In this document: positions 54,700-62,765 of the stretch, in pieces
How the letters are laid out: the number at the start of each line of letters is the position of its first letter
Numbering within the stretch: position 1 is the stretch's first letter
NCBI GenBank assembly: GCA_030432695.1
Contig: JAUILN010000009.1
Span: 434,001-498,000 of the forward strand
DNA: 64,000 nt
Reading direction: 5' to 3'
Source: a bacterium
GTDB lineage: Bacteria; Planctomycetota; UBA1135; UBA2386
Notes under the pieces: generated by a model
Told to the model about the DNA's origin: nothing
Database searches by the model: none
Seen by the model: only the letters and a program-made list of their open reading frames with translations
Made by a program: the position numbers and the translations under genes

Positions 54700-55965
54700 C
54701 TACATCGCGCGGCGTCGCGAGGCCGCGTAGCCCTGGCCGGTCCCAGGGTGCGGATCGTGCTCACCCATGAGGCAGCGGTACTCCTCAGGCACCTCCTCGA
54801 CCGGCTCCGCGGCGGGGATCGGACTGCGACGGGTCGGGATCAACGTCAGCGGGGCCGCGCTGGTCCGGTCGCCCAGGAGTTGGCGCGCGATCTCCCTGGC
54901 CAGGAGTTCCCCGAGCGCGCTCGGTACCGCATTGCCGAGCTGGCGTTGGTACGCGGCTCGGCTGCCCAGTACCTCGAAGTCGTCGGGGAAGGTCTGGAGC
55001 CGCGCCAGCTCGCGCATCGACAGGCGGCGGTTCTTCCAGTGGAAGGGCCCCACCGCGGAGCCGGGCTGTGCGGTGAGCGTCCACGCGGGGAGCCGCTTGG
55101 AGAGCTTCAGCAGGAAGCTCCAGAAGCGACGGCGCCAGCCGAACAGCGGCAGGCCCTCGCCCCGGTCGGTGTGGTAGAGGTAGTTCTGGCCTTCGGGGAT
55201 CGACGGGAGCAGGCCGGCCCACTTGCCGGTCATGGCCAACGTGGGATCGTCGTCCGCTTCGAGGTCGCCGATCGCGTCCCAGGCGGTGAGGCACGGTTCG
55301 GTGCCGAGGGCCGGGTCGTCCTCCGGCGAGTGCGTCGGCTCGGGGAACGAGAACTCGTGGCCGTCGCGCTGGCCGATCAGGAACACCCGCTCGCGGTCCT
55401 GGGGGACTCCGAAGTCACTGGCCTTGAGCAGGGCGAAATGGAACGAGTAGGAGGTTCCCGCCTCGCGGTTGATCGAGTCGATCGTAGACCGGAGGAGTTG
55501 CAGCCCCTCGTCCTTGTTCTTGAACGCCAGCCCCGCGACGTTCTCCAGCAGGAACGCCTGCGGCTTGATGTCCCGTAGCACTCGCAGGTAGGCCTCGAGA
55601 GTGCTCGCCCGGGGATCGTCGAGCCGGCGGGCATCGCCGCTGGCCCAATACCCCGACTTGCTGAACGGCTGGCAGGGCGGCCCGCCGATCAGGACGTGCG
55701 CATCGCCTTCCTTCGATCCAGCCCGATCGAGGATCTCCTCGGACGAGACCTCGTGGATGTCGCGGTCGATGACCGGCCAGGCACGGTTGTGGCGGAGCGT
55801 GCGCACCGCGTCGGAGTCCATCTCGACGGCAACGGCGGTCTCGAAGCCGGCCGCTTCGAAGCCGAGGTCCAGTCCGCCTGCACCGGTGTAGAGGCTGACG
55901 ACCTTGCGACGCCCGCGTTCACACCGCTCCGACTCGTCGCGTGCTGCCGTTCTTCGAGTTGCCAT
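54700..55965 (-). CDS. dcm: DNA (cytosine-5-)-methyltransferase
   Basis: 421 residues from ATG 55965. All core C5 motifs are visible: I SLYTGAGGLDLGFEAAGFE, IV IGGPPCQPFSKSG with catalytic Cys98, VI LLENVAGL at 139-146, VIII VPQDRERVFLIGQ, and X YQRQLGNAVPSALGELLARE. The target-recognition region lies between VIII and the end. It modifies host DNA so the neighbouring nuclease does not cut it. A longer GTG start at 56013 is possible. Gene order is methyltransferase first, then nuclease. Confidence 0.95.
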   Translation of the reverse strand: MATRRTAARDESERCERGRRKVVSLYTGAGGLDLGFEAAGFETAVAVEMDSDAVRTLRHNRAWPVIDRDIHEVSSEEILDRAGSKEGDAHVLIGGPPCQPFSKSGYWASGDARRLDDPRASTLEAYLRVLRDIKPQAFLLENVAGLAFKNKDEGLQLLRSTIDSINREAGTSYSFHFALLKASDFGVPQDRERVFLIGQRDGHEFSFPEPTHSPEDDPALGTEPCLTAWDAIGDLEADDDPTLAMTGKWAGLLPSIPEGQNYLYHTDRGEGLPLFGWRRRFWSFLLKLSKRLPAWTLTAQPGSAVGPFHWKNRRLSMRELARLQTFPDDFEVLGSRAAYQRQLGNAVPSALGELLAREIARQLLGDRTSAAPLTLIPTRRSPIPAAEPVEEVPEEYRCLMGEHDPHPGTGQGYAASRRRAM

Positions 55966-56108
55966 CGCCCTCCGCGCTTCGGTGACCGCCGACGCGGGAG
56001 CAATGGTAGGCACGCGCTCTCATCGCCTCAAGGCACTCATCGGCGCATCGAGGCCGGGCGGCGTGGCACATATCGCCAGCGCGGCGATCGGGTGGACGGC
56101 AATACGGC

Positions 56109-57389
56109 TCACCCCACCGGCACATCCACCAGGTCCTTCTTGCGGAAGAAGAACATCCCATCGTGCAGGTAGTGGACCAGCAGCAGCGCGAAGCCGCACA
56201 TGTAGTACGCCAGCAGCACCGACCCTGGCCGATACTCCGGCCGACCGGTCGCTGGATCGACGGGCACCTGGTCGTGGCCGAACATCACGAAGCGGCCGGC
56301 GGTCTGCACCTCGATGAGCCAGGCGACGCCGAGGATCACGGTGACGAGGCCCAGCGTGACGGCGAGGCCGGTGAGGTAGAAGCGGCGGCCGGCACCTGGA
56401 GCGGCGAGCGCCTTCACCAGGCTGCCGCGGACCTCGCCGCGTTCGTAGGCGCGGCGGTTCCACAGCCACACGAGGCCGAGGTACTGGAACGAGTGCCAGG
56501 CGTTGAAACCCTGGAAGGCCGAGTCGAGGTTCGGGAACAGCGGCACCACCATGCCCACCGCACAGGTCGCGGCGACCAGGGTGAAGCGCGGTCGGTTGAT
56601 GGTGCCGTCCTTGAACTGGCGGATGCTCTTGACGACGAACACCGTGAGCCCGGTGAGGAACAGCACGGTGAAGCCGCTCCAGAACCAATCCGAGCGGACC
56701 CACTCGGGGAGCACCGGGGCGACGCGGCCGATGCGGAACACGTAGTCGTCGGCGAACGCGGTGCTGCCGGTGAGGTCGGTGACGATCTGGGTGGCCCAGG
56801 CGTCGGGATTGGCGCGACTGGAGTCGGCGCCGATCATCGACATCCGGAAGAACGACACCGGATACAGGCAGCCGAGCATCACCAGGTAGTCGACCGCGTT
56901 GGTGAAGCGGCGCTTCCTCGCGTCGGCCGGCGACTCGTAGCACATCGCGCAGTACGACGACTGGTGGACGATGTGGATGCCGGCCCAGAAGAAGAAGAAC
57001 GTCAGCACGAAGTGCATCGGTGGGTGGCCGCCGACCTCCGCGCCGAAGAAGGCACTCGAGATCGCCGAGCCGACCACGATGGCGATCACCACCAGCGCGC
57101 TCAGGAACATCAGCCGTTCGCGCCTCGCGAAGCCCGGCTGCAGGAAGGTCCGCGTGTAGGTCGCGAACACGTGGGGTCCGCCGACCAATAACATCACCTC
57201 CAGCGTGACCAGGTCCTCGGTCGCGGAGATCGCGAAGCCGGCGGCGCGCAGCAGGTAGAAGGTGAGGATCGGCACGGCGACCAAGAGGGCGCCGCCGGTG
57301 ATGAAGATCCGGTCCCACGAGCGGCTGAACAGCCAGCGTGCGCCGCGGTCGTCGGCATGCTCTCGGGGGAGGGAGGCGAGTTGGGTCAT
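56109..57389 (-). CDS. polytopic membrane protein, unknown family
   Basis: 426 residues with about nine to ten membrane helices (for example LLVAVPILTFYLLRAAGFA, FLSALVVIAIVVGSAISSAF, FTLVAATCAVGMVVPLFPNL). Conserved-looking His and Cys residues sit near helix ends: PHVFATYTRTF, GIHIVHQSSYCAMCYES, NAWHSFQYLGLVW, LLVHYLHDGMFFF. This pattern suggests metal or haem binding, but the family is not recognised. It is upstream of the methyltransferase gene on the same strand, with a 143-bp gap. Confidence 0.82.
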   Translation of the reverse strand: MTQLASLPREHADDRGARWLFSRSWDRIFITGGALLVAVPILTFYLLRAAGFAISATEDLVTLEVMLLVGGPHVFATYTRTFLQPGFARRERLMFLSALVVIAIVVGSAISSAFFGAEVGGHPPMHFVLTFFFFWAGIHIVHQSSYCAMCYESPADARKRRFTNAVDYLVMLGCLYPVSFFRMSMIGADSSRANPDAWATQIVTDLTGSTAFADDYVFRIGRVAPVLPEWVRSDWFWSGFTVLFLTGLTVFVVKSIRQFKDGTINRPRFTLVAATCAVGMVVPLFPNLDSAFQGFNAWHSFQYLGLVWLWNRRAYERGEVRGSLVKALAAPGAGRRFYLTGLAVTLGLVTVILGVAWLIEVQTAGRFVMFGHDQVPVDPATGRPEYRPGSVLLAYYMCGFALLLVHYLHDGMFFFRKKDLVDVPVG

Positions 57390-57511
57390 CGGTCTCGGCC
57401 GGTTGGGGGAGTGCCGCCAATCGGCGGCGGGCCGAGCGTAACACGGGGCGCCGGTCCGGCTCCAACCCGGCGGTCGGGGCGACGGCTTCCCGAGGTAGCA
57501 TCGGCGGGGTC

Positions 57512-58513
57512 ATGCCGCCGACCCCCGATGCCGCCAGCGTGTTCGTCACCCGGAGGATCCCCGAGGCCGGCCTGGAGGTGCTGCGCGCTGCCGGGATCCG
57601 CTTCGAGATCGGTCACGACGACGAGGAGTCGGCCACTCCGCGGCCGGTCCTGCTCGACGGCGTCGCCCGCCACGACGTGCTGTTGAGCCTGCTCACCGAG
57701 GCGGTCGATCGCGAGGTCCTGGAGCGCAACCCGCGGCTCCGCGGCGTCAGCCAGATGGCCGTCGGAGTCGACAACATCGACCTGGAGACCGCGGCCCGCC
57801 TCGGCGTGCCGGTCGCCCACACCCCGGGAGTCCTGACCGACGCCACCGCTGACCTGGCCTTCACCCTGCTGCTGGCGGTGGCGCGGAGGGTCGTCGAGTC
57901 CCATGCCTACACCCTCGCGGGACGCTTCACCTGCTGGGGGCCGAACCTGCTGCTCGGCCGCGGCGTCGGGCCCGGTCCCGACGGCACGCCGAAGACGCTC
58001 GGCATCGTCGGCTTCGGGCGGATCGGTCGGGCGATGGCGCGGCGCGCCGCGGGCTTCGGGATGCGGATCCTGGTCAGCACGCGCAGTCCGGAGACCGCCC
58101 AGGACGCGCCCGGCGTCGAGGTGGTGGAGTTCGACGAGCTGCTCCGTCGCAGCGACTTCGTGTCGCTGCACGTGCCCGGCACCGCGGCGACCCGCCATCT
58201 GATCGGCGCCGACGAACTGGCGCGGATGCGTGCCGGCGCGGTCCTGATCAACACCGCGCGCGGCACCGTCGTCGACGAGGCGGCGCTGGTAGAGGCCCTT
58301 CGCTCCGGCCACGTCGGTGGCGCCGGCCTCGACGTCTACGAGCGGGAGCCGGAGCTGGCGCCGGGTCTGGCGGAGCTGCCGAACGTGGTGTTGCTGCCGC
58401 ACGTCGGCAGCGCGACGGCCGAGACCCGCGACCACATGGCGGTGCTCGCAGCCGGCGCGGCGGTGGCCTTCGCGCGCGGGGAGCGGGCGGGGAACCTCGT
58501 CGGCGGCGGCTGA
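57512..58513 (+). CDS. D-2-hydroxyacid dehydrogenase (glyoxylate/hydroxypyruvate reductase type)
   Basis: 333 residues from ATG 57512. NAD-binding loop GIVGFGRIGRAMARRA, then substrate/catalytic residues in NTARGTVVDEAALVEAL (Arg), LDVYEREPELAPG (Glu), and LLPHVGSATAETR (His). The N-terminal MAVGVDNIDLETAARLGVPV block is the usual catalytic-domain motif. It uses NAD(P)H to reduce 2-oxoacids such as glyoxylate or hydroxypyruvate; the substrate is not fixed by sequence. Divergent from the membrane protein gene. Confidence 0.92.
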   Translation: MPPTPDAASVFVTRRIPEAGLEVLRAAGIRFEIGHDDEESATPRPVLLDGVARHDVLLSLLTEAVDREVLERNPRLRGVSQMAVGVDNIDLETAARLGVPVAHTPGVLTDATADLAFTLLLAVARRVVESHAYTLAGRFTCWGPNLLLGRGVGPGPDGTPKTLGIVGFGRIGRAMARRAAGFGMRILVSTRSPETAQDAPGVEVVEFDELLRRSDFVSLHVPGTAATRHLIGADELARMRAGAVLINTARGTVVDEAALVEALRSGHVGGAGLDVYEREPELAPGLAELPNVVLLPHVGSATAETRDHMAVLAAGAAVAFARGERAGNLVGGG

Positions 58514-58535
58514 TCGACCGACCCTCCGGCTGAGG

Positions 58536-59351
58536 TCAGGCAGAGGGAGGCGCGGAGCGCACCGCCGCCGGCATCGCCGGCACCGAGAAACAGCAGGTCG
58601 TCCCGTCGCCGGGGCGACTCGCGGCGAGGATCCGGCCGCCGTGGCGTTCGATCACCTCGCGGCACAGGTCGACTGCGAGTCCCTGACCGGCGCAGAGTAG
58701 TTCCTCGTCCTCGTCGCGCAGCGGGCGCAGCTGCGCCGACTGCGGTGACGTGCCGTCACCACCCGAGTCGTTGACGGCGATCAGGACCTGCGGGGCGGTC
58801 TCGTGCGGCTCGAACGCACCGTGCGGGCATGCCAGGATCGTGACCCGGCCGGGCGAGCCGAGGCCGTGCGCCGCGTTGCGGATCAGGCCGGCCATCGCCA
58901 GCCGCATCTGCGTGCGGTCGACGAAGACCTTGGGCAAGTTGGGGTGGAGGATCGAACGGAGGTCGATCCTGCGCAGGTGGGGCAGCTTCCGGACCTCTTC
59001 CAGCGCGTCCTGGATCAGCACGTCGACGCCGAGCTCCTGGCGCCGCAACGGCTGGTCGCCGAGTTCGAACGCCAGCGCGTCGAACAGGTCGTCGATCTGC
59101 GCGCGCAGCTGGCTGACGCTGTTGCGGGCGGTGCGGATCACGTCGCGCTGCGGCGCGCTGAGCGGGCCGGTCAGCTCCTCCTCGAGGATGCCGAGCAGGT
59201 CGTGGAGCGCGGTCAGCGGGGTGGTGAGTTCGTGGGCGGCGGTGAGGTGGAGCTGGCTGCGGCGTTCGACCCTGCGCCTGAGGGTCGCACAGGTCTCGCG
59301 GAGCGCGTCCACCTCGGCCTCCGGTCCGTCCGGTCTGGCGAGGACATCCAT
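58536..59351 (-). CDS. histidine kinase without sensor domain
   Basis: 271 residues. Dimerisation helix with phospho-acceptor His in LTAAHELTTPLTALHDLLG, an N box in AGLIRNAAHGLGS, and a catalytic-domain end GQGLAVDLCREVIERHGGRI. The G1 box is unusual: AVNDSGGDGTSP instead of DxGxG. No membrane segment, so cytoplasmic. It sits 9 bp after the response regulator, at the end of the three-gene signalling operon. Confidence 0.85.
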   Translation of the reverse strand: MDVLARPDGPEAEVDALRETCATLRRRVERRSQLHLTAAHELTTPLTALHDLLGILEEELTGPLSAPQRDVIRTARNSVSQLRAQIDDLFDALAFELGDQPLRRQELGVDVLIQDALEEVRKLPHLRRIDLRSILHPNLPKVFVDRTQMRLAMAGLIRNAAHGLGSPGRVTILACPHGAFEPHETAPQVLIAVNDSGGDGTSPQSAQLRPLRDEDEELLCAGQGLAVDLCREVIERHGGRILAASRPGDGTTCCFSVPAMPAAVRSAPPSA

Positions 59352-59360
59352 CGGTTGCGA

Positions 59361-59738
59361 TCAGCTCGATGCGGCACCGGCCAGCAGCTCGTCGATCCGC
59401 GCGACCAGTTCGGCGGCGTCGTAGGGCTTCTCGAAGAACCCGGCGGCGTCGAGTTCCTCGGCCTTGTCGCGCAGGCCGGGGCGACGGCTGGCGGTCAGGA
59501 ACACCAGCGGCAGTTCGAGGAACCGTGGCTCCTCGCGCAGCTTGCGCGCCACCTCGAAGCCGTTGCCCGCCGGCAGTGAGATGTCGAGGAGCACCAGGTC
59601 CGGCTCCTCGCGTACCGCGGTGACGGTCGCCGACACCGCGTCCTGCGCCGTGACGACCTCGTAGCCGCGGGCATGGAGGCGGATGCACAGCGCCTTCAGG
59701 ATGTTCTTGTCGTCCTCGACGATCAGGATCTTGCTCAT
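59361..59738 (-). CDS. single-domain response regulator
   Basis: 125 residues. Acidic pocket VEDDKN, phospho-acceptor Asp in LVLLDISLPAGNGFE, Thr in FLTASRRPG, and Lys in FFEKPYDAAEL. No output domain, so it probably relays phosphate by protein contact. A GGAG ribosome-binding site lies 6-9 bases upstream. Its start overlaps the CHASE kinase stop by 4 bp. Confidence 0.93.
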   Translation of the reverse strand: MSKILIVEDDKNILKALCIRLHARGYEVVTAQDAVSATVTAVREEPDLVLLDISLPAGNGFEVARKLREEPRFLELPLVFLTASRRPGLRDKAEELDAAGFFEKPYDAAELVARIDELLAGAASS

Positions 59739-61708
59739 ATCAGGCTCCTCGCGTGGCTCGGATGTCTCACGGTGATGCTCGGTGTGCGCTCGGGCAGGTC
59801 GGCGTCGATCGGTAGCTGGATGCGGATGGTGGTGCCGCGGCCCTCGCTGCTCTCGGCGTGGATGCGGCCGGCGTGCGACTCGACGATCAGGCGGCACAGG
59901 GTCAGACCGAGGCCGAGGCCACCGTGGGTCTGGGTCTCGTCGCTGCGCACCTGGTGCAGGCGATCGAAGATGCGTTCGAGCTGGTGGGTCGGGATCCCGG
60001 GACCGTCGTCGGTGACCACGATCTCGACCACGCCCACGTCGTCGTGCAGCACGGTCTCCAGCACCACGTGGCCGCCGCGCGGCGTGAACTTCACCGCGTT
60101 GCCGAGCACGTTGCCGATCACCTGGGCGATGCGCTCGGCATCGAACCGCATCTCGGGGATCGCGGGCGGCAGCGTGGTCGTCAGCTCGATGCCCTCGCGC
60201 TGCGCGGTCAGGGTCGCGGCGCGGGCGGTGTGACGGAGCAGGTGCAGGAAGTCGCCGGGCAGCGGGCGGATCACCAGCTTGCCGGTCTCCAGTCGCGAGA
60301 TGTCGAACAGGTCGTCGACGCAGCGTCGCATCTGCACGCAGCTCTCGAGGGCCGCGCCGAGGCACTCCTGCTGTTCGTCGTTGACCTCGCCGGCCAGGCC
60401 TTCCCGGATGATCGTCAGGAACTCCTGGATCGCGGTCAGCGGCGTGCGGAGTTCGTGGCTGACCACGTGGTAGAAGCTCTCGATCTCCTGGTTGCGGGTC
60501 TCGAGCTCACGGTTGGTCTCGATCAGCTCCTCGGTCTGGCGGAGCAGCTCGGCGCGCATCTGCCGCAGGTCCGCGGTGCGCGACTCGACCTCGTCCTCGA
60601 CGGTCTGGGCATGGTTCTGCAGGCGCGCCTGGGCCTTCGCCAGCTCCTCGGTGCGTCGCTCGACCAGTCGCCCGATCGCGGTGTCGCGGTCGACCCAGCC
60701 GATCACCAGATGCGTGCACAGCAGCGACGCCAAGGTGCCGCCGAGCAGGATCCACACGGAGAGCACGCTCCAGCCGGTTGTCGCCGGGCTCGCGACCGTG
60801 AACAGCAGTTCGGAATCGCCGAGTCGCATCGCGGTCGATTCCGCGTCGAAGCCGGGAGCGGTCGGGGTCACCACGCGGGTGCGGATCGAGGCACCGACGG
60901 CCGCCTCGAGACCGGCTGCCTCCAGCGCCTCCTGCCAGCGGACCTCCAGGGCCTGGCGGTCGAGTCCTGCGAGGAGGAAGCTCGAGCCGTGCGTGGCGTC
61001 CTCCGCGCAGCGACACCAGGCCGGACGCTCTCTGCTCCGGCACACGGTCACTACCAGGAGTTCGCGGTGACCGTCGAGCTCGAGTGGCTCGGAGACGGCG
61101 AGGGGGCGGTCGGCGCGCGCCCGGCGCATCGCCGCACGGGCCCGCGGATCGTCACCCAGATCGCGACCGATCCAGGTCGGAGCGAACGACCAGGGTGCGA
61201 TGGCCTGCACCGGATACCACGGCCTGGCCAGCTGCGAGGGCGAGCGCATCGCGAACTCTCGCTCCAGCGACAGCGCGTCCTGTTGACGCAGCCAGGCCTC
61301 GAGTGCGGCGGACTCGTCGAGATGGGTGCGCGGTGCCCAGCCGATCCAGGTGATTTCGGGGCAGCGCTCGAGGATCTCCTCGGCGAGGCGGCCGAACCGC
61401 TCCGGGACCTCCGAGGGCGCGAGGTCTGCGGCGAGCAGGGCGAGGCTGCTCTCCAGTCCACCCAGCCGCATCAACAGGTCCTGCGAGACGGCTCGGGCCG
61501 CCCGGTCGAGGAGCTGCTGATGGTCGGACTCCCGATGGCGCTCGACCATCCACACCGCGCCGCCGGTCAGGCCGAGCCCCAGGGTCAGTGCCAGGGCGCC
61601 GAGCAGCGAACGGACACGGCGTGGTCGGCGCGTCGCGTCCGGCGACACGCGGGCTGGAGTTGGTGGCGTTCGTTCCAAGACCGGACCCGGGCGGGTGATC
61701 CGGAGCAC
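59735..61708 (-). CDS. membrane histidine kinase with CHASE domain
   Basis: About 657 residues if the GTG at 61708 is the start; the GTGs at 61747 and 61648 are other options. Helix 1 (SLLGALALTLGLGLTGGAVWM), then a CHASE-like extracellular domain (ERCPEITWIGWAPRTHLDES, MRSPSQLARPWYPVQAIAPW), helix 2 (WSVLSVWILLGGTLASLLC), a coiled coil, HisKA (FYHVVSHELRTPLTAIQEFL), and HATPase (NVLGNAVKFTPRGG, TDDGPGIPTHQLERIFDRLH, GGLGLGLTLCRLI). CHASE domains sense small external molecules. It heads the operon with a response regulator and second kinase. Confidence 0.9.
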   Translation of the reverse strand: MLRITRPGPVLERTPPTPARVSPDATRRPRRVRSLLGALALTLGLGLTGGAVWMVERHRESDHQQLLDRAARAVSQDLLMRLGGLESSLALLAADLAPSEVPERFGRLAEEILERCPEITWIGWAPRTHLDESAALEAWLRQQDALSLEREFAMRSPSQLARPWYPVQAIAPWSFAPTWIGRDLGDDPRARAAMRRARADRPLAVSEPLELDGHRELLVVTVCRSRERPAWCRCAEDATHGSSFLLAGLDRQALEVRWQEALEAAGLEAAVGASIRTRVVTPTAPGFDAESTAMRLGDSELLFTVASPATTGWSVLSVWILLGGTLASLLCTHLVIGWVDRDTAIGRLVERRTEELAKAQARLQNHAQTVEDEVESRTADLRQMRAELLRQTEELIETNRELETRNQEIESFYHVVSHELRTPLTAIQEFLTIIREGLAGEVNDEQQECLGAALESCVQMRRCVDDLFDISRLETGKLVIRPLPGDFLHLLRHTARAATLTAQREGIELTTTLPPAIPEMRFDAERIAQVIGNVLGNAVKFTPRGGHVVLETVLHDDVGVVEIVVTDDGPGIPTHQLERIFDRLHQVRSDETQTHGGLGLGLTLCRLIVESHAGRIHAESSEGRGTTIRIQLPIDADLPERTPSITVRHPSHARSLI

Positions 61709-62164
61709 CGGTCGTCCACCGGTGATCCCGTTCCGGACCCGTGTCACGTCGTTCCGCGGGCCCCGGCCTCCTGGTTCGGAATCGTCCCGGGGCCCGGTGG
61801 ATGGGGGAATTCCCCGGTCGCCCGACCGCGTCCCGGATCGAGCCCGGTCGTCCGGTTCCGGCTGGCGCGCGTCAGCTCGCCGCGGCCGACCATCGCAGCA
61901 TCCCGATACCCCGGATCTCGCCCTTCGCCGGATCGGCGACGATCGTCCTGCAGGTGTAGTCGCCGAGCAGCTCGCGGTAGGCGCCGGCCTCGACGCTGGC
62001 TCAGAACTCCTTGCAGCGGATCCACGGGTCGGGCGCGCCGACCGCCACGGCTGCCATCCGAACCGGCGCCAGGCATTCATCCCGGGACCATCCGGGATGG
62101 CGGAGCCGGTTCCAGGGCGCACCCCATGATCTTGCGGCCATGGACTGCGCTGCCGGCTCGATGA
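61709..62164. other. gap upstream of the CHASE kinase, with interrupted frame
   Basis: This 456-bp stretch on the minus strand between an orphan gene and the CHASE kinase holds the interrupted frame at 61872-62141. Otherwise it is GC-rich and no terminator or tRNA is seen. It probably contains the promoter of the three-gene signalling operon. Confidence 0.4.
61872..62141 (-). pseudogene. small frame interrupted by an in-frame TGA
   Basis: From ATG 62141 a frame of 89 codons runs to a TGA at 61872-61874, with a single in-frame TGA at 62001-62003. Both sides have strongly coding-like codons with G or C in third position. Before it: GAPDPWIRCKEF; after it: ASVEAGAYRELLGDYTCRTI. This looks like one small protein with a nonsense change or recoding. 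Whether it is a decayed gene or a selenocysteine codon cannot be decided by eye. Confidence 0.35.
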
Positions 62165-62620
62165 TCAGACCGAGCCGGTCAGGTCGATCGTCAGGTTCAG
62201 CGGCCAGGTGCCCTTCGGTTGGCCGGAGGAGTCGACCGCCGGGAAGCTGCCGGTGATGGTCAGCGAGTCGAACACCACCGGCGTGGACGTCGCGCTCTGG
62301 TTCGGCGGCGGGACGGTCAGCGTGATCGTGACCGCCTCGGTCTGGCCGGGCTGGCTGTTGAGCGCGTCGACGAGGTTGTCCAGCTGGGTCTGCGAGGCGC
62401 TGCCTGTGTGGGGCGTACCCGAGGCATCGAGCAACGTCACGGCGAGGCTCGCCCCGGCGGAGACGAACTTGTCGTTGTCGGCGCCGAGGTTGGCGGTGAG
62501 CCCGATCGACAGGTCCGAGACCGAATTGACCGTCACGTTGGTGAACGACAAGGACGGCGGCGGGATGGTCGCGGTCGCGGCGGCGGAAGAAGTCGAGCTG
62601 CAGGTCGTGGTTTGGGTCAT
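62165..62620 (-). CDS. small beta-rich protein, unknown function
   Basis: 151 residues. It starts with a Ser/Thr-rich low-complexity N-terminus and is then built from short strands (LSFTNVTVNSVSDLSIGLTA, AVTITLTVPPPNQSATSTPV, SLTITGSFPAVDSSGQPKGT). It has one Cys, no membrane helix and no signal peptide. Its strand pattern suggests an immunoglobulin-like or jelly-roll domain. No family is recognised. It stops 23 bp before the interrupted frame on the same strand. Confidence 0.65.
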   Translation of the reverse strand: MTQTTTCSSTSSAAATATIPPPSLSFTNVTVNSVSDLSIGLTANLGADNDKFVSAGASLAVTLLDASGTPHTGSASQTQLDNLVDALNSQPGQTEAVTITLTVPPPNQSATSTPVVFDSLTITGSFPAVDSSGQPKGTWPLNLTIDLTGSV

Positions 62621-62765
62621 GCAACCCTGCTCGTCGTTGCTAGTGGTTTACCATGAACTGTGTTGTCCCGGCTTGCGACCCATCGCTCGATCCGGATGAA
62701 CCACCGACCCTTGCCATGGGGACCGGCGCCGTCGAGCCCGGGCCTCCTGTCGCGTCTCGCACCGC

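Noticed and set aside
54700..56013. GTG start for the methyltransferase at 56013
   Set aside because: An in-frame ATG at 55965 fits better and the extra 16 residues have no family similarity.
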